Positions 37,801 through 51,039 of a DNA stretch of 64,000 bases are shown piece by piece. The stretch is from Anticarsia gemmatalis (Eukaryota; Arthropoda; Insecta; Lepidoptera; Erebidae), in NCBI RefSeq assembly GCF_050436995.1, contig NC_134753.1, positions 10,478,001 through 10,542,000 of the forward strand. The letters are read 5' to 3'. Each line of letters starts with the position of its first letter. Within the stretch, counting starts at the first letter, position 1. The translations under genes and the position numbers were made by a program. The notes under the pieces were generated by a model. That model had not been told where the DNA came from, did not search any database, and worked only from the letters and a program-made list of their open reading frames with translations.

Positions 37801-40800
37801 TGCCAAAGACTGACTAAGGGATCATTTCTGCTAATCTGCGATAATAGTATATTAAGCAATCGGCTTTCAAGATATGTTGTACAATTAGTTTACTTTATGT
37901 ACATATAGAAATGGAAAATCACTTGCCTACCTGTAGGTACTTGCATGTTAGACAATTATTGTGAATCCAAGACTCTGCTCTCATTACGAATCGATCAGCT
38001 TGCAATAGTAGGACAATAATAGCTTAACTAATAGCCTTAAAAAAGACTTTGTTTATGCTATGACAAGTTAATTCCTTTTAGAATTCATAAGCTTATTCAC
38101 TATTAACATAGCGATATCCCCTAAGGGTCTCTATCAGGACTGTGTCACGTAAACACAATGACATTGACGTCGATAGCACTCAGCCTCTCAATAACGGACA
38201 CTACCTTTAGCTACTGATACGTTATCGATATCTTAGATTTATATTACAACAAGACATATGATTTTCAGGGGCGTGATTCTCTTAAGTCGGTACTATCGAG
38301 TATTGAAAGTTTTATATTTATGACATAATGCAAAAATAGTTCCTACGGTACCCGCAAGTGACGCTAATCAAATTTTCATACAAAAGTTATCGATTGCGTT
38401 GAAGACAAACGTTACGTTATGTTGCGTTAAGTTCCGCTAACTGGAATTCAAAATGTGCAAATTGATCTGCAATCTAAACATTTGCATAGTCATACAAAAA
38501 TTCTAATCTACCAAACATTTTCAAATGCAATTTTATTCAAAGGGAGTACAATGTAGCGATTATTTGTCAGTTGTAGCGGCATCAGCGTCCTACAAAGGTG
38601 TAGAGTAATTTATCATCTGTATTGATAACGGACGTGGTGCGAGGCCGTTTATTCAATAACTGTTGCTTGATGGGAAGTAACAGGTTGTTAGAATAGGCTT
38701 GCTTTAAGAGAATATCTTTACTCTCGTAGAAAAGGTATAGTGAATTTGAGAGTAGATTTTAAGTTCTAAGTAATCTACTCTCGCTTATTGTTAGTATTAT
38801 TGTAGTGAGCATTGTTCAGTCTGTTTGGTTATAGTTTTATGATTAAACCGATTTTAAAAAAGCACTTGATTAAAATTCTCGGAACGCACATAGGTAGGTT
38901 AATTTTTTACAACAATGTTCTCGGGGACAAAATCTCGTTTGAAGATAATAGATCCTGATAATCAATGTAAATGAATGATAATGGCATCAATTTGTCACTG
39001 TAAGATTCAGTAGACCAAATGCAAGAGACACAATACTTTTGGATAGGGTGGGCTCTGATATACGTGGTATTCCGTGTTAATCCAGAAAATTAAACATGTA
39101 AATAACTATAGAAATTCACAACACTTACTCATTACATTCTACTAGAAAACCTACCTATTAAGAAACTTCTCAGTGTCTCTCTTGTTGTTAAAAAATTTCG
39201 CAAGGAAATCTTTTCAAAATAATACCAAGTTCTTCACAATTCCTATGAATACGATCTCAACAATAATTCTCAAAAACCACGCTCACAAATCGAGCGTAAT
39301 ATCTACATATTACCTAAAAGATTGTCTTGTTTCTATAATAAATATTATGTTAATACGTTAAGATGTATTCCTTTTCCTCGAGGGGGAAAATAACGACAAC
39401 TCTATTAAGCATACTGTTTGCTTTGAGGAAAACCGTGGAAATATCGCGTATGTTTTTGTTTTCCGAGATTATTAGTTACTATGTGGTCAGTGGCAGTTAT
39501 ATGCTGTGATGACCCTGCTATGTTATAAGGAAAATTTTCGGTGACTGGTAAGCAGTGTGTTTGCTAATACGAAACTACAATTCTTCGCAGCGATTTTACT
39601 GATTAAATCAGGAAAGTTTTTATTTTGAATTTTCCATTTGTCGTCATTGGAATTATTGCAAAAGCTATTATAATTTATCTGAGTGTGTTATACCTTAACA
39701 AATAAACCGTTAAAGTATTTTTTTAATCAGTCGAGTTAACCATACCATACCATACATCATGAAAAAACCTACACTATTAAAAACTTTTCATAAAATGAAA
39801 AAAACACGAAAAGAAAAAAATATCTTCGTATCTTTCAAATTTTTCGCTTAAAAACTGTTCTGCAAAAATCTCTCCCACTGCATTAATAGTACGTAAATAG
39901 CATGACAACAAAAATGCAACTCCATACAAAAAGTCTAATTTAAACATAGCATACTATACACATACACCCACACCGCACCGAGTTTGCATTTCAGCAAGAA
40001 TGCATATGCATATGCATAAAACGTACAGTTGGTCTGTGTACTGTGTAATATGCTACGACAGCGCGACGTACTGACAGTTATTTACGTCCAATACCTACTT
40101 CAAGCTCTTGAGATAACCACTGTGTAAACTTTGTATGTTGAATATTGGTACTGAATAGTTCGGTTCGCTATTTTAAAGTCCATCCAGTTAAATTTGTTTT
40201 TTGAGTTTTAAAGCTTCCTTAGTATTAAATATTTTATTACCTGTAATGACTACATACATGGCCAAAGACCAGTTTTTAATTTTAATCAACTATAAAAAAA
40301 ATCTCTAATGGTGTGTTTAAAAATAATCAAATGCGAACAACTATACCTCGCAAATTATAAGTAAGGAACCGCTAATCAAAACATTTGCTCAAGAGAAGCT
40401 TCATAATAAGAAACTCCATAAAAGTTGAAGAAACCACAATAATAAATAATAAATATTAAACAAGTGGGTCTTAACGCCATCTATGAGATTTACGTGGAAG
40501 CTATTAGGAGCAGTAACTTACAAACATCACATTAATGTACTCAAATACATAACTTTATAATTTAAACGTTTAGTGAACTATTAAAACCCTTTAATGCAAG
40601 CCCTTTCGTTATCAAAGGTTCGACAACATTGAAACGGCATCTGCAAGTCCTTGGAAAAACCACTAATGTAGAGTACCAGCAAAGTCGTGAACAGTGCAGT
40701 AACGCACAGCCAGATGGCGCTAGAAACAAAGCTTGTGATTTTTAGAATAAAAGCTTTGTGTATAACATTTTAAAGTACACAGGTTTGTTCTTAACTTGTG

Positions 40801-42520
40801 TTTTGTAAAGTATTTTTTTCCGAATTGAGTAAATAAAAAATGCTGCATTTGATTATATAAAATCAAGTTATCTTTTTTTTTTGCACATAAGTACATTTAT
40901 CTTATATACAATATCAAAAGTTTCGTGCTATTAGGTAAATATTTGTCTGCTTTCACTACTTCTGAGTAAGTAAGTACTAGATACATATGAAATTATCAGG
41001 TGTCAAAATCTAACATTGCTTATTATATCGTACAGTGCACTGAAAAAGTATTTATATTCTCAACTAGTACACGATGTGTATAAGGATTGACTCTCTGTCG
41101 ACAACAAATACTCTTACTGTATATCCCTGTACTCTAGCTGACCCGGCGAACTTCGTACCGCCTAAAATATCCAAATTAAATGTCTTTTTTTCAATATTTC
41201 TGAGAGATTTTCTTAATATTTTTTTTCCGTAAGAACCTTCTCCTAATAATAACAAATGCAACACAAAAAGAATTAGTAAAATCGGTCCAGCCATTTACGC
41301 GTGATGCCGTGACCAAGGAAATCGGGTTTCATTTTTATATTGATTATCATTAAAATAATAAATTAAAAAAAAAACTCGATTAATTTTTAAAACACAACCT
41401 TTTATGAAAAACCAACAAACAATTCTGCCAAAGAAAAATTACCCAATTTTTTTAAAGTCAAATATTTCATCAACTCAAAGCAACTTTCAAAAACATAAAA
41501 GTACTCATTGCGAAACAGGTACAGAGGGTTGAAAATAAAAAAGTAATAATACAGTCCCTTGGTCACGTTGGACGTAGTACCCCCTACACCCCCTACATTA
41601 TTGTGAAAGTGGGAAGTTGGCCACGTGTCGGCGGCACGTGGACTCGGTAATATGTCCGCTGTTTTCAAATTAACTTGCGAAATTTGTTTTTTCTTTTGAA
41701 GTTGGGTTTCTGATTAAAAAGATGGGTATATTTTGAAGTTTCGTTTGTTATCTGAGGCGTATGGCGCAGTTGTTATAGTAGTGACCATTCATTAGTAATG
41801 CTCTAGACATTTCGGGGACGAATCACAATAAACATAGTTTACATACACACATTATTTCACTATATTTAATAATTATTATTTAGTTTTACTTTTTCAACAT
41901 GACATGCTACTTTTATATAGGTACTCATGCACGGAAGACGATTGCAACGGGCAGTGGAACATAAAAAGCCGCCAAATCGTTACATATGGACTTTATGGTG
42001 ACCTGCTATTAAATATAAACTAACAATATAGAGCCTGTTGTTGGTTGGAAAGCACCAATCTTTGGAACTACTGGTTCCAGTTGTTTTTTGTTTTTGTTTT
42101 GAATAAGCTATTTATTGAGGAACGCTATAAGCTACATAAAATAACGCTATGACTAATAGAAATAAATCAGTATTAAAATTAAAGTCCACGCGGACTAAGT
42201 CACGGGCGACCGCGCGTCCTTAAACATAACACTGGCAATTATTATGATACTTAATTGCTACTGATTGATTATACCCGTGACTTCGACTATGTTTGTTTCT
42301 GTATATTGATTTTTTTTGTTAACTTTTTTGTGCTTTATAATAATATGTTTAATTTACATAGTCTGGAAACCTATTTAGAGAACGGTGACTTATGTTTTAC
42401 ACCATGTGGTAGAGATCCAAAATACTGAAAAATAAATGTTTAAGAATTGTAATATTAGTTAGACGTTACATTATTTTATACCTACATCGAATTCAAGTTA
42501 ACAATTTTAAAGTTCGACAT
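31821..42520. other. Gene-poor intergenic DNA
   Basis: Apart from two CGCTAGAGG-family copies (36548-36675, 38293-38400), a fragment of the CTGACCCGGCGAACTTCG repeat at 41138-41300 and a GC-richer segment with a splice-donor-like end near 34490-34615, I see no supportable gene. Open frames of 120-130 codons at 36955-37332 and elsewhere have no protein-like features. Confidence 0.5.
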
Positions 42521-42526
42521 ATAAAA

Positions 42527-42826
42527 TTAAACATTCCTGACAATATCACGCGTTGTCAACAAGGGGATAGATAATCAGTATTTGATTACAAACGACTACC
42601 GATGACTCATCAGCTCACCCTATCAACCTATCATAACATAACTAAGTACAGTCACACGCAAAAATATCTGCGTAGTTACACAAAGCGCGTGCGCGGAATT
42701 ATCGACCCGTACGCTTTTCACCGCCTCTCATTCGCCCGGTTCGACCCAATTGGTGAGTACCAAAATTTACTCGTGTACGGACAATGTGATCGAATTCCAT
42801 TAAGAAAGTCGCTTAAAAACAAGTGC
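42527..42826 (+). promoter_or_regulatory. Diverged distal member of the promoter-block family
   Basis: ATTCCTGACAATATCACGCG at 42531 matches TTCCAGACAATATCACGCGC at 53602 in a later block, and a CGCGTGCGCGG site follows at about 42688. It lies just upstream of an 18-codon exon that matches the one following the last clear block at 63 kb. It stands alone, several kb left of the main array. Confidence 0.4.
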
Positions 42827-42880
42827 ATGTATCTTGCAGTGGCGTTAATTATAATTATAGCAAGTTTGGTCCGACTACAT
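42827..42880 (+). CDS. Candidate first exon, membrane-anchor peptide MYLAVALIIIIASLVRLH
   Basis: An ATG followed by 17 codons runs exactly to a consensus donor (CAT|GTAAGT), phase 0. Residues 2-14 are hydrophobic with a basic residue at 16, as in an N-terminal signal anchor. The exon at 63236 has the same length, phase and donor, and a near-identical peptide. Thirteen codons differ, eight of them silently. The frame is also open upstream from an ATG at 42602, but that extension has no counterpart at 63236, where an in-frame TAA lies 9 bp upstream. The downstream exons are not in view. Microsomal P450s and type II membrane enzymes have similar N-termini; this is only a suggestion. Confidence 0.5.
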
Positions 42881-45043
42881 GTAAGTTTCTTTTTAATATT
42901 AACCTTTATAGGTAAATGCTTAACACCTGTCTCTATTGTCCCTCACGCAATCTCCTTTTCTGCAGGTTTCTTTCATTTATATCTTTATTAACTAATTGTA
43001 CGCACTTATTGGACTATAAACCGAGCATTGAATATTGGTAAATGCAGCCGTAATGCTAAAATGACGTTTGCAAGAAACGTCAAAGAGTGCCACGTTTCTC
43101 TATATTTTTTTTTTTTGCAAAAAATCTCTTTAGTTTATTTAAGTAATCATTATATTTTTACATTTATAATTCTGTACTTAAGTAGTATAATCTATTACAC
43201 TATAATATAATCGTTTACCACTAGTTTTAAAATAGTTTCGAAACTACGAATATGAGTATACGTACATTTCTAATTGTTTTTTAATTTGTTTAAACTAACA
43301 TAAGTGTAATATAAGTACTTATGGTTATCGTACACAAAAATTTATCATGTTACAATGCCATTATTGCCTTAGTTCTACTCTTTGTTATTCTTTACTCTAG
43401 TAATAAACTAGTTTTAATTGTTGTTATATAAGACATTTCGTCTACAATATAAAGAAATAGATTTAATAGTACAGTACACTATTTAGAATCAAATTAGTCA
43501 TTGTATATAAAGTATTCAAAAAAAATGTTTACACGAATATTTGTAGCGTTCATGCCACGTAGACACTTGGGTTAATACACCTGACTACATAGACTAGTCA
43601 TGAAAACAATATTGAACTTATTAAATAATCAGAATTTCTATTTAAAGTTTTCTCCCGAACATTCATATTGACTTCTGAATGGTTGAACAGAATAATTACA
43701 CATTTGCTTATACAGTAGTCTCCACTTTTCATGTCACTTGTTTCATAAAGTCGATTTACCACTAAACCAATACTAAAACAATATTTACATAGTTGCTCAG
43801 AGTTTAGTTAAATTTGTTCCTGTAATTTGTACGTTTCTAAAGCATGTCGAGATAAATATTCATACCTAATGCGGGTTTTTTACAAATAAATTATTAATAT
43901 TATAATTAATCAGACAAGCTCCGATTAAGTAAAAAAAAAGATCTTTTATAAGTTAAAAAAATGTATATAAACATAATTTAATTATATTGCACGGGAATAG
44001 AAATATTATATCCATATTTTGTGGTCACCGTACTTGATGAAGTTAGGCATTGCACCGTTTGCAATGCTAACGACTATCGACAGTCGCCTCTAGGTAGGCG
44101 CCTTGGGAACTACTTTTTGGAACATCTTAAATGACAAACAGTATGTAATGTTAATTGACAGTACCGACTGAAGGGTATCGCGCTACATCTGTTGATCCTA
44201 GCTATAAAAAAAAGGTTTGAAATAAGGCAAAGGAAACTTATCTTTCCATAATAACAATAGATTACACAAAGCTCTATAAAACAGTCTGCAAATAAAGCTT
44301 TGAAATAAGCTTTCAAATGACGTGTTATGTCACGCTTCTAACTACACTACAATGCAGTAATAACTAAACAAAATGCAACCTTATCCTTCAGCAATAAGGT
44401 TCACTTTAGCATAAAGTTATGTGAAGTTTATCACCATGATATCGCGTAATGTCACGTCAATGTCATTAGTTTCACGGCGACTGAAAGTGTTGTGCAATTT
44501 AAAGGGAAATCGACCTTGTGGAATTATTATAGGGTGTATAATAGCTTGTTTTGTTGTTGAAGTAAAAGTTTTCGTGTTCGTAAAAAAGGCACGCGATCAT
44601 GTAAACTAAACGTGAACATGAAAAATGAAACTTGAAACACACACAATATTGTGTTTACTTCATGTAGAACAATAAATAGCAAAAATTTACTTTTCAGTGA
44701 AAATTGTTAACTATTTTCAAATATTTTCTTTAGTTTGTTATTAATTGAGCGTGTCTTGTGGGAACTTAACATCTTAAAACTATTAGTAACTAGATTCGAA
44801 ACATAGTAAGAATATTATTGCCACAACTCATTTTTTGTGAAAATTTGCGGTTAGATACAGTCTTTAAGTATAATAAAATTATAGTTTATTCTAAATCCGG
44901 TGTATAGTATGATTTGATTATTTTATGACAGTCTCTTTCTATCGTATCCCCGCAATAGTATTTATTTTATAAATCTAGAGCCTTTGTATTAATGTCTTAA
45001 TACGTGTTTTGTATTAAGTTAGGTAATTAAAACTGACAACAAA

Positions 45044-45147
45044 ATTAACAACCCAACCCGCACTCCGCCAGCGTGGTGGACTCAAGACCTCCCTCATTCC
45101 GGGAGATGAACCATACCCAGCAGTGGGGCATAAATGGTTTAATATAA
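45044..45147 (+). mobile_element. Dispersed repeat fragment (CCCAGCAGTGGGGCA)
   Basis: AACCCAACCCGCACTCCGCC through ACCCAGCAGTGGGGCATAAA, the same family as 9650-9740, directly abutting the SINE that follows. Confidence 0.55.
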
Positions 45148-45150
45148 TTT

Positions 45151-45379
45151 GACTGCCTCCGTGGCGCAGTGGTTTAGGTCGCGACGCCGATACCACTGCA
45201 ACGGGAGGTCGTGGGTTCGATTCCCACACGGGACTATTATTTGTGCGATCCACAAATAATTGTTTCGGGTCTGGTTGTGCTTTGTGTCCGTTGTTTGTAT
45301 GTTTGTAAAAGTCCCCGCGACACAAGAGCAATTCTTAGTGCGGGAGTTGTCTTTTTTAAAAAAGAAAAAAAAAAAAAGA
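45151..45379 (+). mobile_element. tRNA-derived SINE with poly-A tail and target duplication
   Basis: A box TGGCGCAGTGG and B box GGGTTCGATTCC, a family-specific tail (AAAAGTCCCCGCGACACAAG) and an A-rich end from 45357. ATAATTT occurs on both sides (45144-45150 and 45380-45386), a plausible target-site duplication, so this is a fairly young insertion. Confidence 0.8.
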
Positions 45380-45617
45380 ATAATTTAAAAAAATCCATCG
45401 AATGTTGTTAACAATCTAGATTGTGATACCAGGACTTTAACTATCATTCTCACACGCAAACCTTACAAAAATCGTATTTTTTTTTCTTATATTTGTTTAA
45501 AATTCCTATTACGTAATTAGGAACACATTTTCATTAGTTTACAGCTTTAACGACACTTGTCTTCGCAAACACTGCTATTTAATAACTTAATTTTAAAATA
45601 TTGCAAATGAAAATTCT

Positions 45618-45700
45618 AACATTCTAAACAAACCCTTGTCACGTCGACTAATCCTAGGCGCATGCGCGCCGCCATCTTTGCCTACGTCTGCGCTAGAAAT
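45618..45700 (+). promoter_or_regulatory. CpG-rich motif cluster, possible outlying promoter block
   Basis: GGCGCATGCGCGCC (NRF1-like palindrome) runs directly into GCCGCCATCTTTG, which resembles a YY1-type site. The preceding ACATTCTAAAC recalls the ACATTCTAGGAAC that opens later blocks. There is no downstream GAAAGAAGCC or TACGCCGCG motif. Confidence 0.35.
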
Positions 45701-47030
45701 TATTGGAAATTGAACTCTATCACTCAACTTTAAGGCTGAAATTCATACGTAGTGTTGGTTGGAAAATTCCTACCCTTGGTAAAATAGGGCTGCAGACTCA
45801 AGGTCAAGGCAAGGAGAACCACATCTGTTGCTGTTTGTTTTGTATGTTCTAGAAAATTCGTTTAGAATTTAGGTCTATCTTTACCACTCCACTATCGATA
45901 AACTTATCTAGTAAAATAATTATAAATTCGTTCATGTATTTGCTGTCACTTTATCTACAAAATAGGTAATCCAACGCTTATCTGAAAGATATAATACAAA
46001 TTCTCAGTTTTAAATCATGAGAGAAATGACTAAACTACTTAATGATTGACTATTTGGCAACATTATTTTCGTGCCTCCGATTTTCTGTCATTGTTTAATC
46101 GAGTTTATAACCGCGTTTTGATATATTTTGCTGACATTTTTAAAGAACGAGCAAAACATTTACTTTCATTCATATTTAGATTAAAGTTTCATTTCTCAAC
46201 CATGTAAAGTTAAGAGTATAAACATGACATACATTCATTCTACTCTTAAATGCAAAACATCAGATCAATACTAACCAGAAACCCCTTCGCCCTTGAAACG
46301 ACATTGAGAAAGGGGTTGCATTAAATACGAGACAACCCATAAAGGACTTTAAAACGTCTGTAATAAAGTACAATTTCCGTTGCACATTTAAAGTTTGCGG
46401 TGTGACTGTGGGAATAATATTTTAAAAATAAGTTCCAGATTCACAGTTTATAAATAAGTGTTAGATAACCTATCTTTTGGATGAAGTGACTTAAAATATA
46501 GAAAAACAACTGTCTGAATTCCATTCGATACTTAGCTATTCAGAAATGATGAAACAGGCTTTAGTCTTCTAGACTTTTCTTGAAACTGAAACCTAGAGAG
46601 CTTATATTTATTTTTATGGACAGAAATAAAAATAGATGATGTCGAATGACAACAAATCAATAGGAGACCTACCCATATAATAGGGTTTAATGTTGCCCTA
46701 GTTTAGTAGAATCATGTTTAAATTGTGACATACTGCGGGACTAACCGATGTGGCGTCGACATCGTCGCCAATTTCTCTCATTCTGTTTAAAGAAAAAAAT
46801 ACTATTTCATTTTTAACTCGATAGCCATACTATAGTTTCAATACGTGTTAATCGCGTTGCAGAAAGCCTGTTGAAGATGTACGTACAATTTTCCAATTAC
46901 ATGAACAGTATTCCAGTTTTAGACGAAGTGAGCAATCTCGTGAGGATTCAAAATAAGTAAATTCTTATCGGACCGTAAAATTATCACCATTATAATATTC
47001 TTCTATCATAATATTATTTTCAACAATACA

Positions 47031-47370
47031 GTGACGTGGCGAAGTGTCCAATACGCATGCGCGATCCCACAGGCTTTTTACCAAAGTACCAAGCGACTTA
47101 AGACTCTCGCCAATCGCAATAGAGCTGAAAATAAAACACGATCGATACTCATCTCGGCCATAACGCCTTTGTATAAATCTCTGGAAGCAGTTATACGCCA
47201 GCTCTCGTTCGGAAAAGTCGCGCCAAGCAATACAATACTTAAATAAATTGCACTAAAGTTAGTATTTGCTTGTAATTTTGAGCTTATACGCGCGTGAAAT
47301 AAGCTAGCCGTATCACGCCGCGTAATACGCCGCGTGAATTTTCTTTTTGATCGCTGCAACTGCAACTTCG
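47031..47370 (+). promoter_or_regulatory. Promoter-like block 1, with non-coding exon-like end
   Basis: ACGCATGCGC at 47053, CCAATCGCAATAGAG at about 47111, then three tandem versions of the ACGCCGCGTGA motif between 47286 and 47340. It is followed by GCAACTTCG and a donor-like GTATGT at 47371. The same GCAACTTCG precedes a GTACGT at 57861 after another block. No ATG lies between the motif and the donor. Confidence 0.45.
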
Positions 47371-47689
47371 GTATGTATTTTGAAATATTTCTATAAATTT
47401 GAATCATTTATCACGCTCTTTAAGGGGCCCCCAATCTCAAAGTAAAAGGAAAAAAGAAAAGAATTGCTATCTAGTCACAAAATGCAACAAGTTATTATTA
47501 GTTTGACGCATACCTACGTAACCACTTTTTGTAGACACATTTTTGGACACCGCTGTAATCCATTTTTTACTTGCTGTAACATAATAAAAGGTACCAAGTA
47601 TTGTAGACAGCTTAAACTATGCAGTAAAATAATAAAAGTTGTGGAAATTAAAAGCATAGGTTGATTTTTTTCCGTGTCCAGCATCCATT

Positions 47690-47765
47690 TTGAGAGGCAT
47701 CTCTGTCGCGCATGCGTACTGCTTCTCGGCTTATATGATGACGTCAAACGACTAGAGACACTGTC
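47690..47765 (+). promoter_or_regulatory. Partial block: CGCGCATGCG plus TGACGTCA
   Basis: TCGCGCATGCGTACTGC at 47706 and a perfect palindromic CRE-like TGACGTCA at 47739-47746, then a CCAAT at 47764. The later motifs of the block are missing. Confidence 0.4.
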
Positions 47766-48859
47766 CAATGAATATAAAGTTTTATTTTCGATCAATAACT
47801 TGTAGAACATATTGCGGAAATTAAAGAGTAGGTACTAAAGACTTAATTACGAAGCCTGTTGTGATTATAAGCATTGTATTACTGTATTGCCCCTTTTTTA
47901 TAGAATATTGGAAGATGCTAGAATATTTTTTCGAGGTAAACAAGGAGCATTAATTTATAATTCCCTTTATAATTACTTTTTTCGTTAGTCAACACTCTTA
48001 AATTTTTAAATTTTATTACGTCATATAGCCAATTACATTTACACCCCCTTAATCATATTTACATTTAAATAATTGAAACATACTGCTGACTCTTGCTGCT
48101 GGCAATTCTTGGCCACACAACATATGGCAGGAAGCTGACTTATTCCGTAGCACAATTTTTCCGTAGACATATTTTATAAAGACTATTTTTTTATGGCGTT
48201 ACTATGTTGCATTAGCAGTCTTAAAAAGGGTGGATAAAGCAATTATCCCTTGAAACAAATTTTAAGTCACCCCATCTAAAACCTAATAGTATTAATGCGT
48301 ACTACAATTACATTTGAAAATTACAAGGGGCGAGTTGAAAAAAACAGAGACGACTCACAATTTTATAGGAATTAACGACAACAAATGGACAGTATAATAA
48401 TATTACGTAACGCAATTGTTGAAAGCTTTTATGAACTTTGTTATTATTTATACTTTTTTATTATTATTTATAATGTTTAATACTCGATATTAAAAATCAT
48501 GAGCTTAATCTACGCCCCATAATTATTTATACAGCTTGTCTGTGGGAACCAATCGGCACATTATGTAACGTTTAAGTCTCTTAGCTTCTCTTGTCGTGTA
48601 TTGAAAGAGTATAAATAATCGTATGTATTGTGACTCTATGAACACAATTCTTTATCCCCAGAGAATACTATTGTGTTGAAAACTTGACGTCTAAAATTTA
48701 CTTCAAACATTAGTTCCTACGGAAGACGCTAGAGGCGTTCTCATTGTTCCATACGCTTGGCTCTAGCTGGTTTCTTTGTATACGTAACATTAAAAAGCAT
48801 CATCTATCACGTTTCCACTTGACCTTCCATCTTGAAATTTCCATCACAGACTTTTTCCA

Positions 48860-49035
48860 CAGGTAGCTCGTTTATTTCCACGCATGCGCGGTTTGACTCG
48901 GTCTATGACGTACAACATACAACTCTATGTAATAGGAATAAAGTCCAATATGTCTTGCGATCAATACCAGACAAAAGGCTTAGATGTCGGGAAAACCCTT
49001 GAAACTGCTTGAGGCGCAACAGTTTCGCGTGATGC
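48860..49035 (+). promoter_or_regulatory. Partial block with CACGCATGCGCGG
   Basis: CCACGCATGCGCGG at 48878, CTATGACGTAC, AATAAAGTCCAATATG and GCGCAACAGTTTCGCG follow in the order seen in complete blocks. GAAAGAAGCC is not recognisable. Confidence 0.4.
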
Positions 49036-49257
49036 TTTCAAAACAAATAATAAATTGTTGCCTTCGTGACTCTAGAAAACTATTAGTATGTAATTATATT
49101 TTCGATTTATTGTTTTAGACGTTTATGATTTTAGAATATGAAAATGATTTTATAAATGGATATAGAAAAAAATATGGAACAATATTTATAAATTTCTTTT
49201 TATACATTTGCTGAAAGTAAACCAAATATCTAATTATTATAGAACCCCTAAAATTTT

Positions 49258-49400
49258 CCGCGTTAACGTCACGTTTTCAGCTACCTCAACCCACGCATTG
49301 ATCTTATTCTGTAGGAATACAAATTTTATGACGACAGTCAATTACTCCATGCGTTACCTTTGAAAGAAGCCTGTGCAGCTCTCTTCGAAAATCAGTGTAG
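49258..49400 (+). promoter_or_regulatory. Partial block with GCGTTACCTTTGAAAGAAGC
   Basis: TTAACGTCACG, then GCGTTACCTTTGAAAGAAGC at 49350 and CTGTGCAGC. Neither TACGCCGCG nor an exon-like sequence follows before the next block. Confidence 0.4.
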
Positions 49401-49704
49401 GAGAATTTAGATAAATTTTTATCAGCCTTATCGCTTAGTGCTAGAGTTCAATATTGAATAATCAAAATAAAGTTTTCAAGACTCTTTTATTTATGGTGCG
49501 TGAAACGTCTGAATCTGTGTATAACATTAAAAATGTCTAGTCTATGATTTTTAATAGTACGAATTAATCGTTGAATTATATTATCAGAATGATTATGGAG
49601 GATGATTTCCCTTTAGATGCAAGTTTAAATGAACTGAACATGCTCTAGACGTAAAAATCGATCGAGTCGTGATACATACTTACAGCTTCGATATTTTATA
49701 GACT

Positions 49705-50059
49705 AAGTGCTTCCACACGCCTGCGCCTGGTTTCAGGCTCCGACTATCGTTCATAGAATAAAGCACTCTATCTAAAAGCCATAAAGTGCAATTTAGCATG
49801 CCAGTAGCTTATGCGTTTCCTTTGATAGAAGCCTGTGTAAAATGCGTCTATGCAACAGTCTCGGGCGTGGCTTCGACCTTGAACAACGTTGCACTTGATT
49901 AAGAAATTTATTCATTTACAATATAGTGCAATTTTAAACGATTTTAACAAGTTTACTTATTACGTTTCAAGTGCACGTTAATACGCCGCGTGTTACGCTT
50001 CATAAGTTTGTGTCGCGAAAAACTTTTCGAAAACTAAAGAGAATTGAATTATATTATTA
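49705..50059 (+). promoter_or_regulatory. Promoter-like block with all main motifs
   Basis: In order: CACACGCCTGCGCC (49713), ATGCGTTTCCTTTGATAGAAGC (about 49812), ATGCAACAGTCTCGGGC, AACGTTGCAC, TTTATTCA, and TAATACGCCGCGTGTTACGC (about 49979). The candidate exon at 50060 begins about 60 bp after the last motif. Confidence 0.5.
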
Positions 50060-50113
50060 ATGTTTTGTTTAATGGTGTTGATTATTGTCATCTTCACTTT
50101 GTGCAGAGAATAC
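50060..50113 (+). CDS. Candidate first exon, membrane-anchor peptide MFCLMVLIIVIFTLCREY
   Basis: ATG plus 17 codons up to TAC|GTATGT, phase 0, the same 54-nt length as the exons at 42827 and 63236. Residues 2-14 are hydrophobic and the last four are polar or charged (CREY). It follows a promoter block at the spacing seen elsewhere. Sequence identity to the MYLAV exons is low, so homology rests on length, phase, hydropathy and position. Confidence 0.42.
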
Positions 50114-50332
50114 GTATGTATTTTTTTTATTATAATATGCAAATTATCCAAACATTATTGTTACTGCTAATAGCCGATGTTGTCGCTACATGCATGCGTC
50201 TAATGAATGTACCTTCCGTACAGTAATTTTCATGTATGTTTTCTTTAAAAATCATTAAAAAGTTTACAAAAAATATTAACAAAATCTGTTAAAATTTTAT
50301 GGAAATAATTAATGTTACCGGAAATTAATTGG

Positions 50333-50400
50333 TTTCAGTGGAACATTCCCAATAAACAGACACGTCTGCGGGCTAGACGAAGTTTTATACTACTTGCGTT
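50333..50400 (+). promoter_or_regulatory. Partial block (5' motifs only)
   Basis: GGAACATTCCCAATAAACAG then ACACGTCTGCGGGC, parallel to CACATTTCCAACCAACAGAC at 51041. Nothing further downstream is conserved. Confidence 0.3.
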
Positions 50401-50640
50401 CATATTAGGTCTATAGCACTATATGTATAGGTATTTCTTTATAGTTTGATAGGACACCAATGCATAACTGAATGCGTTTTTAATTAATGAATCCTGTACA
50501 CCCCGCCCTGGAAATGAACAATCTTTCAATTTTGAATATTAATTTTATAAGACGTGGAAAACGTTGTTGGTTTCACATATAAGAAGTACCTATTTGTATT
50601 ACTTTATAACAATGTAAGTGTGTAACTGTTTGTTTTTCCC

Positions 50641-50671
<31 letters not shown>

Positions 50672-51039
50672 ATTAACTTTAACATTCTGTAGTAGAGTTC
50701 AATGTTGAATGATTTAAAATGACTGGCGCTTCTACGACTGACTAACAGCACGTGATACGTCTAGAAATACTAAGCCAATATCCAAGATTGTTTCATATTT
50801 TCCGGAACCACACAATAACAATCCGTGATTTAAAAGTTTAATATTTCTTTAATTGTGGTTCTTTCACTTTTCTCCCTTCTTTCAAATTATTTACGTAGCC
50901 TATCTATGTAGCCTCTATAGCGCATATTATTTATGTAGTCTTACAAAATTTACTCTTGGTTCTATCTAAATCGGCTCTATAACTTTCAAATTAAATCATG
51001 TCCAGTCTATCTCATTGATAATTAGCATTTGGATAAAAC

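Noticed and set aside
42602..42991. 129-codon open frame
   Set aside because: It runs into the 18-codon exon in frame, but the upstream part has no counterpart at 63236 and the part after 42880 crosses a consensus donor, so only the microexon is supported.
50641..50673. (AAAT)n tract as a possible regulatory element
   Set aside because: A simple tetranucleotide microsatellite without further structure.
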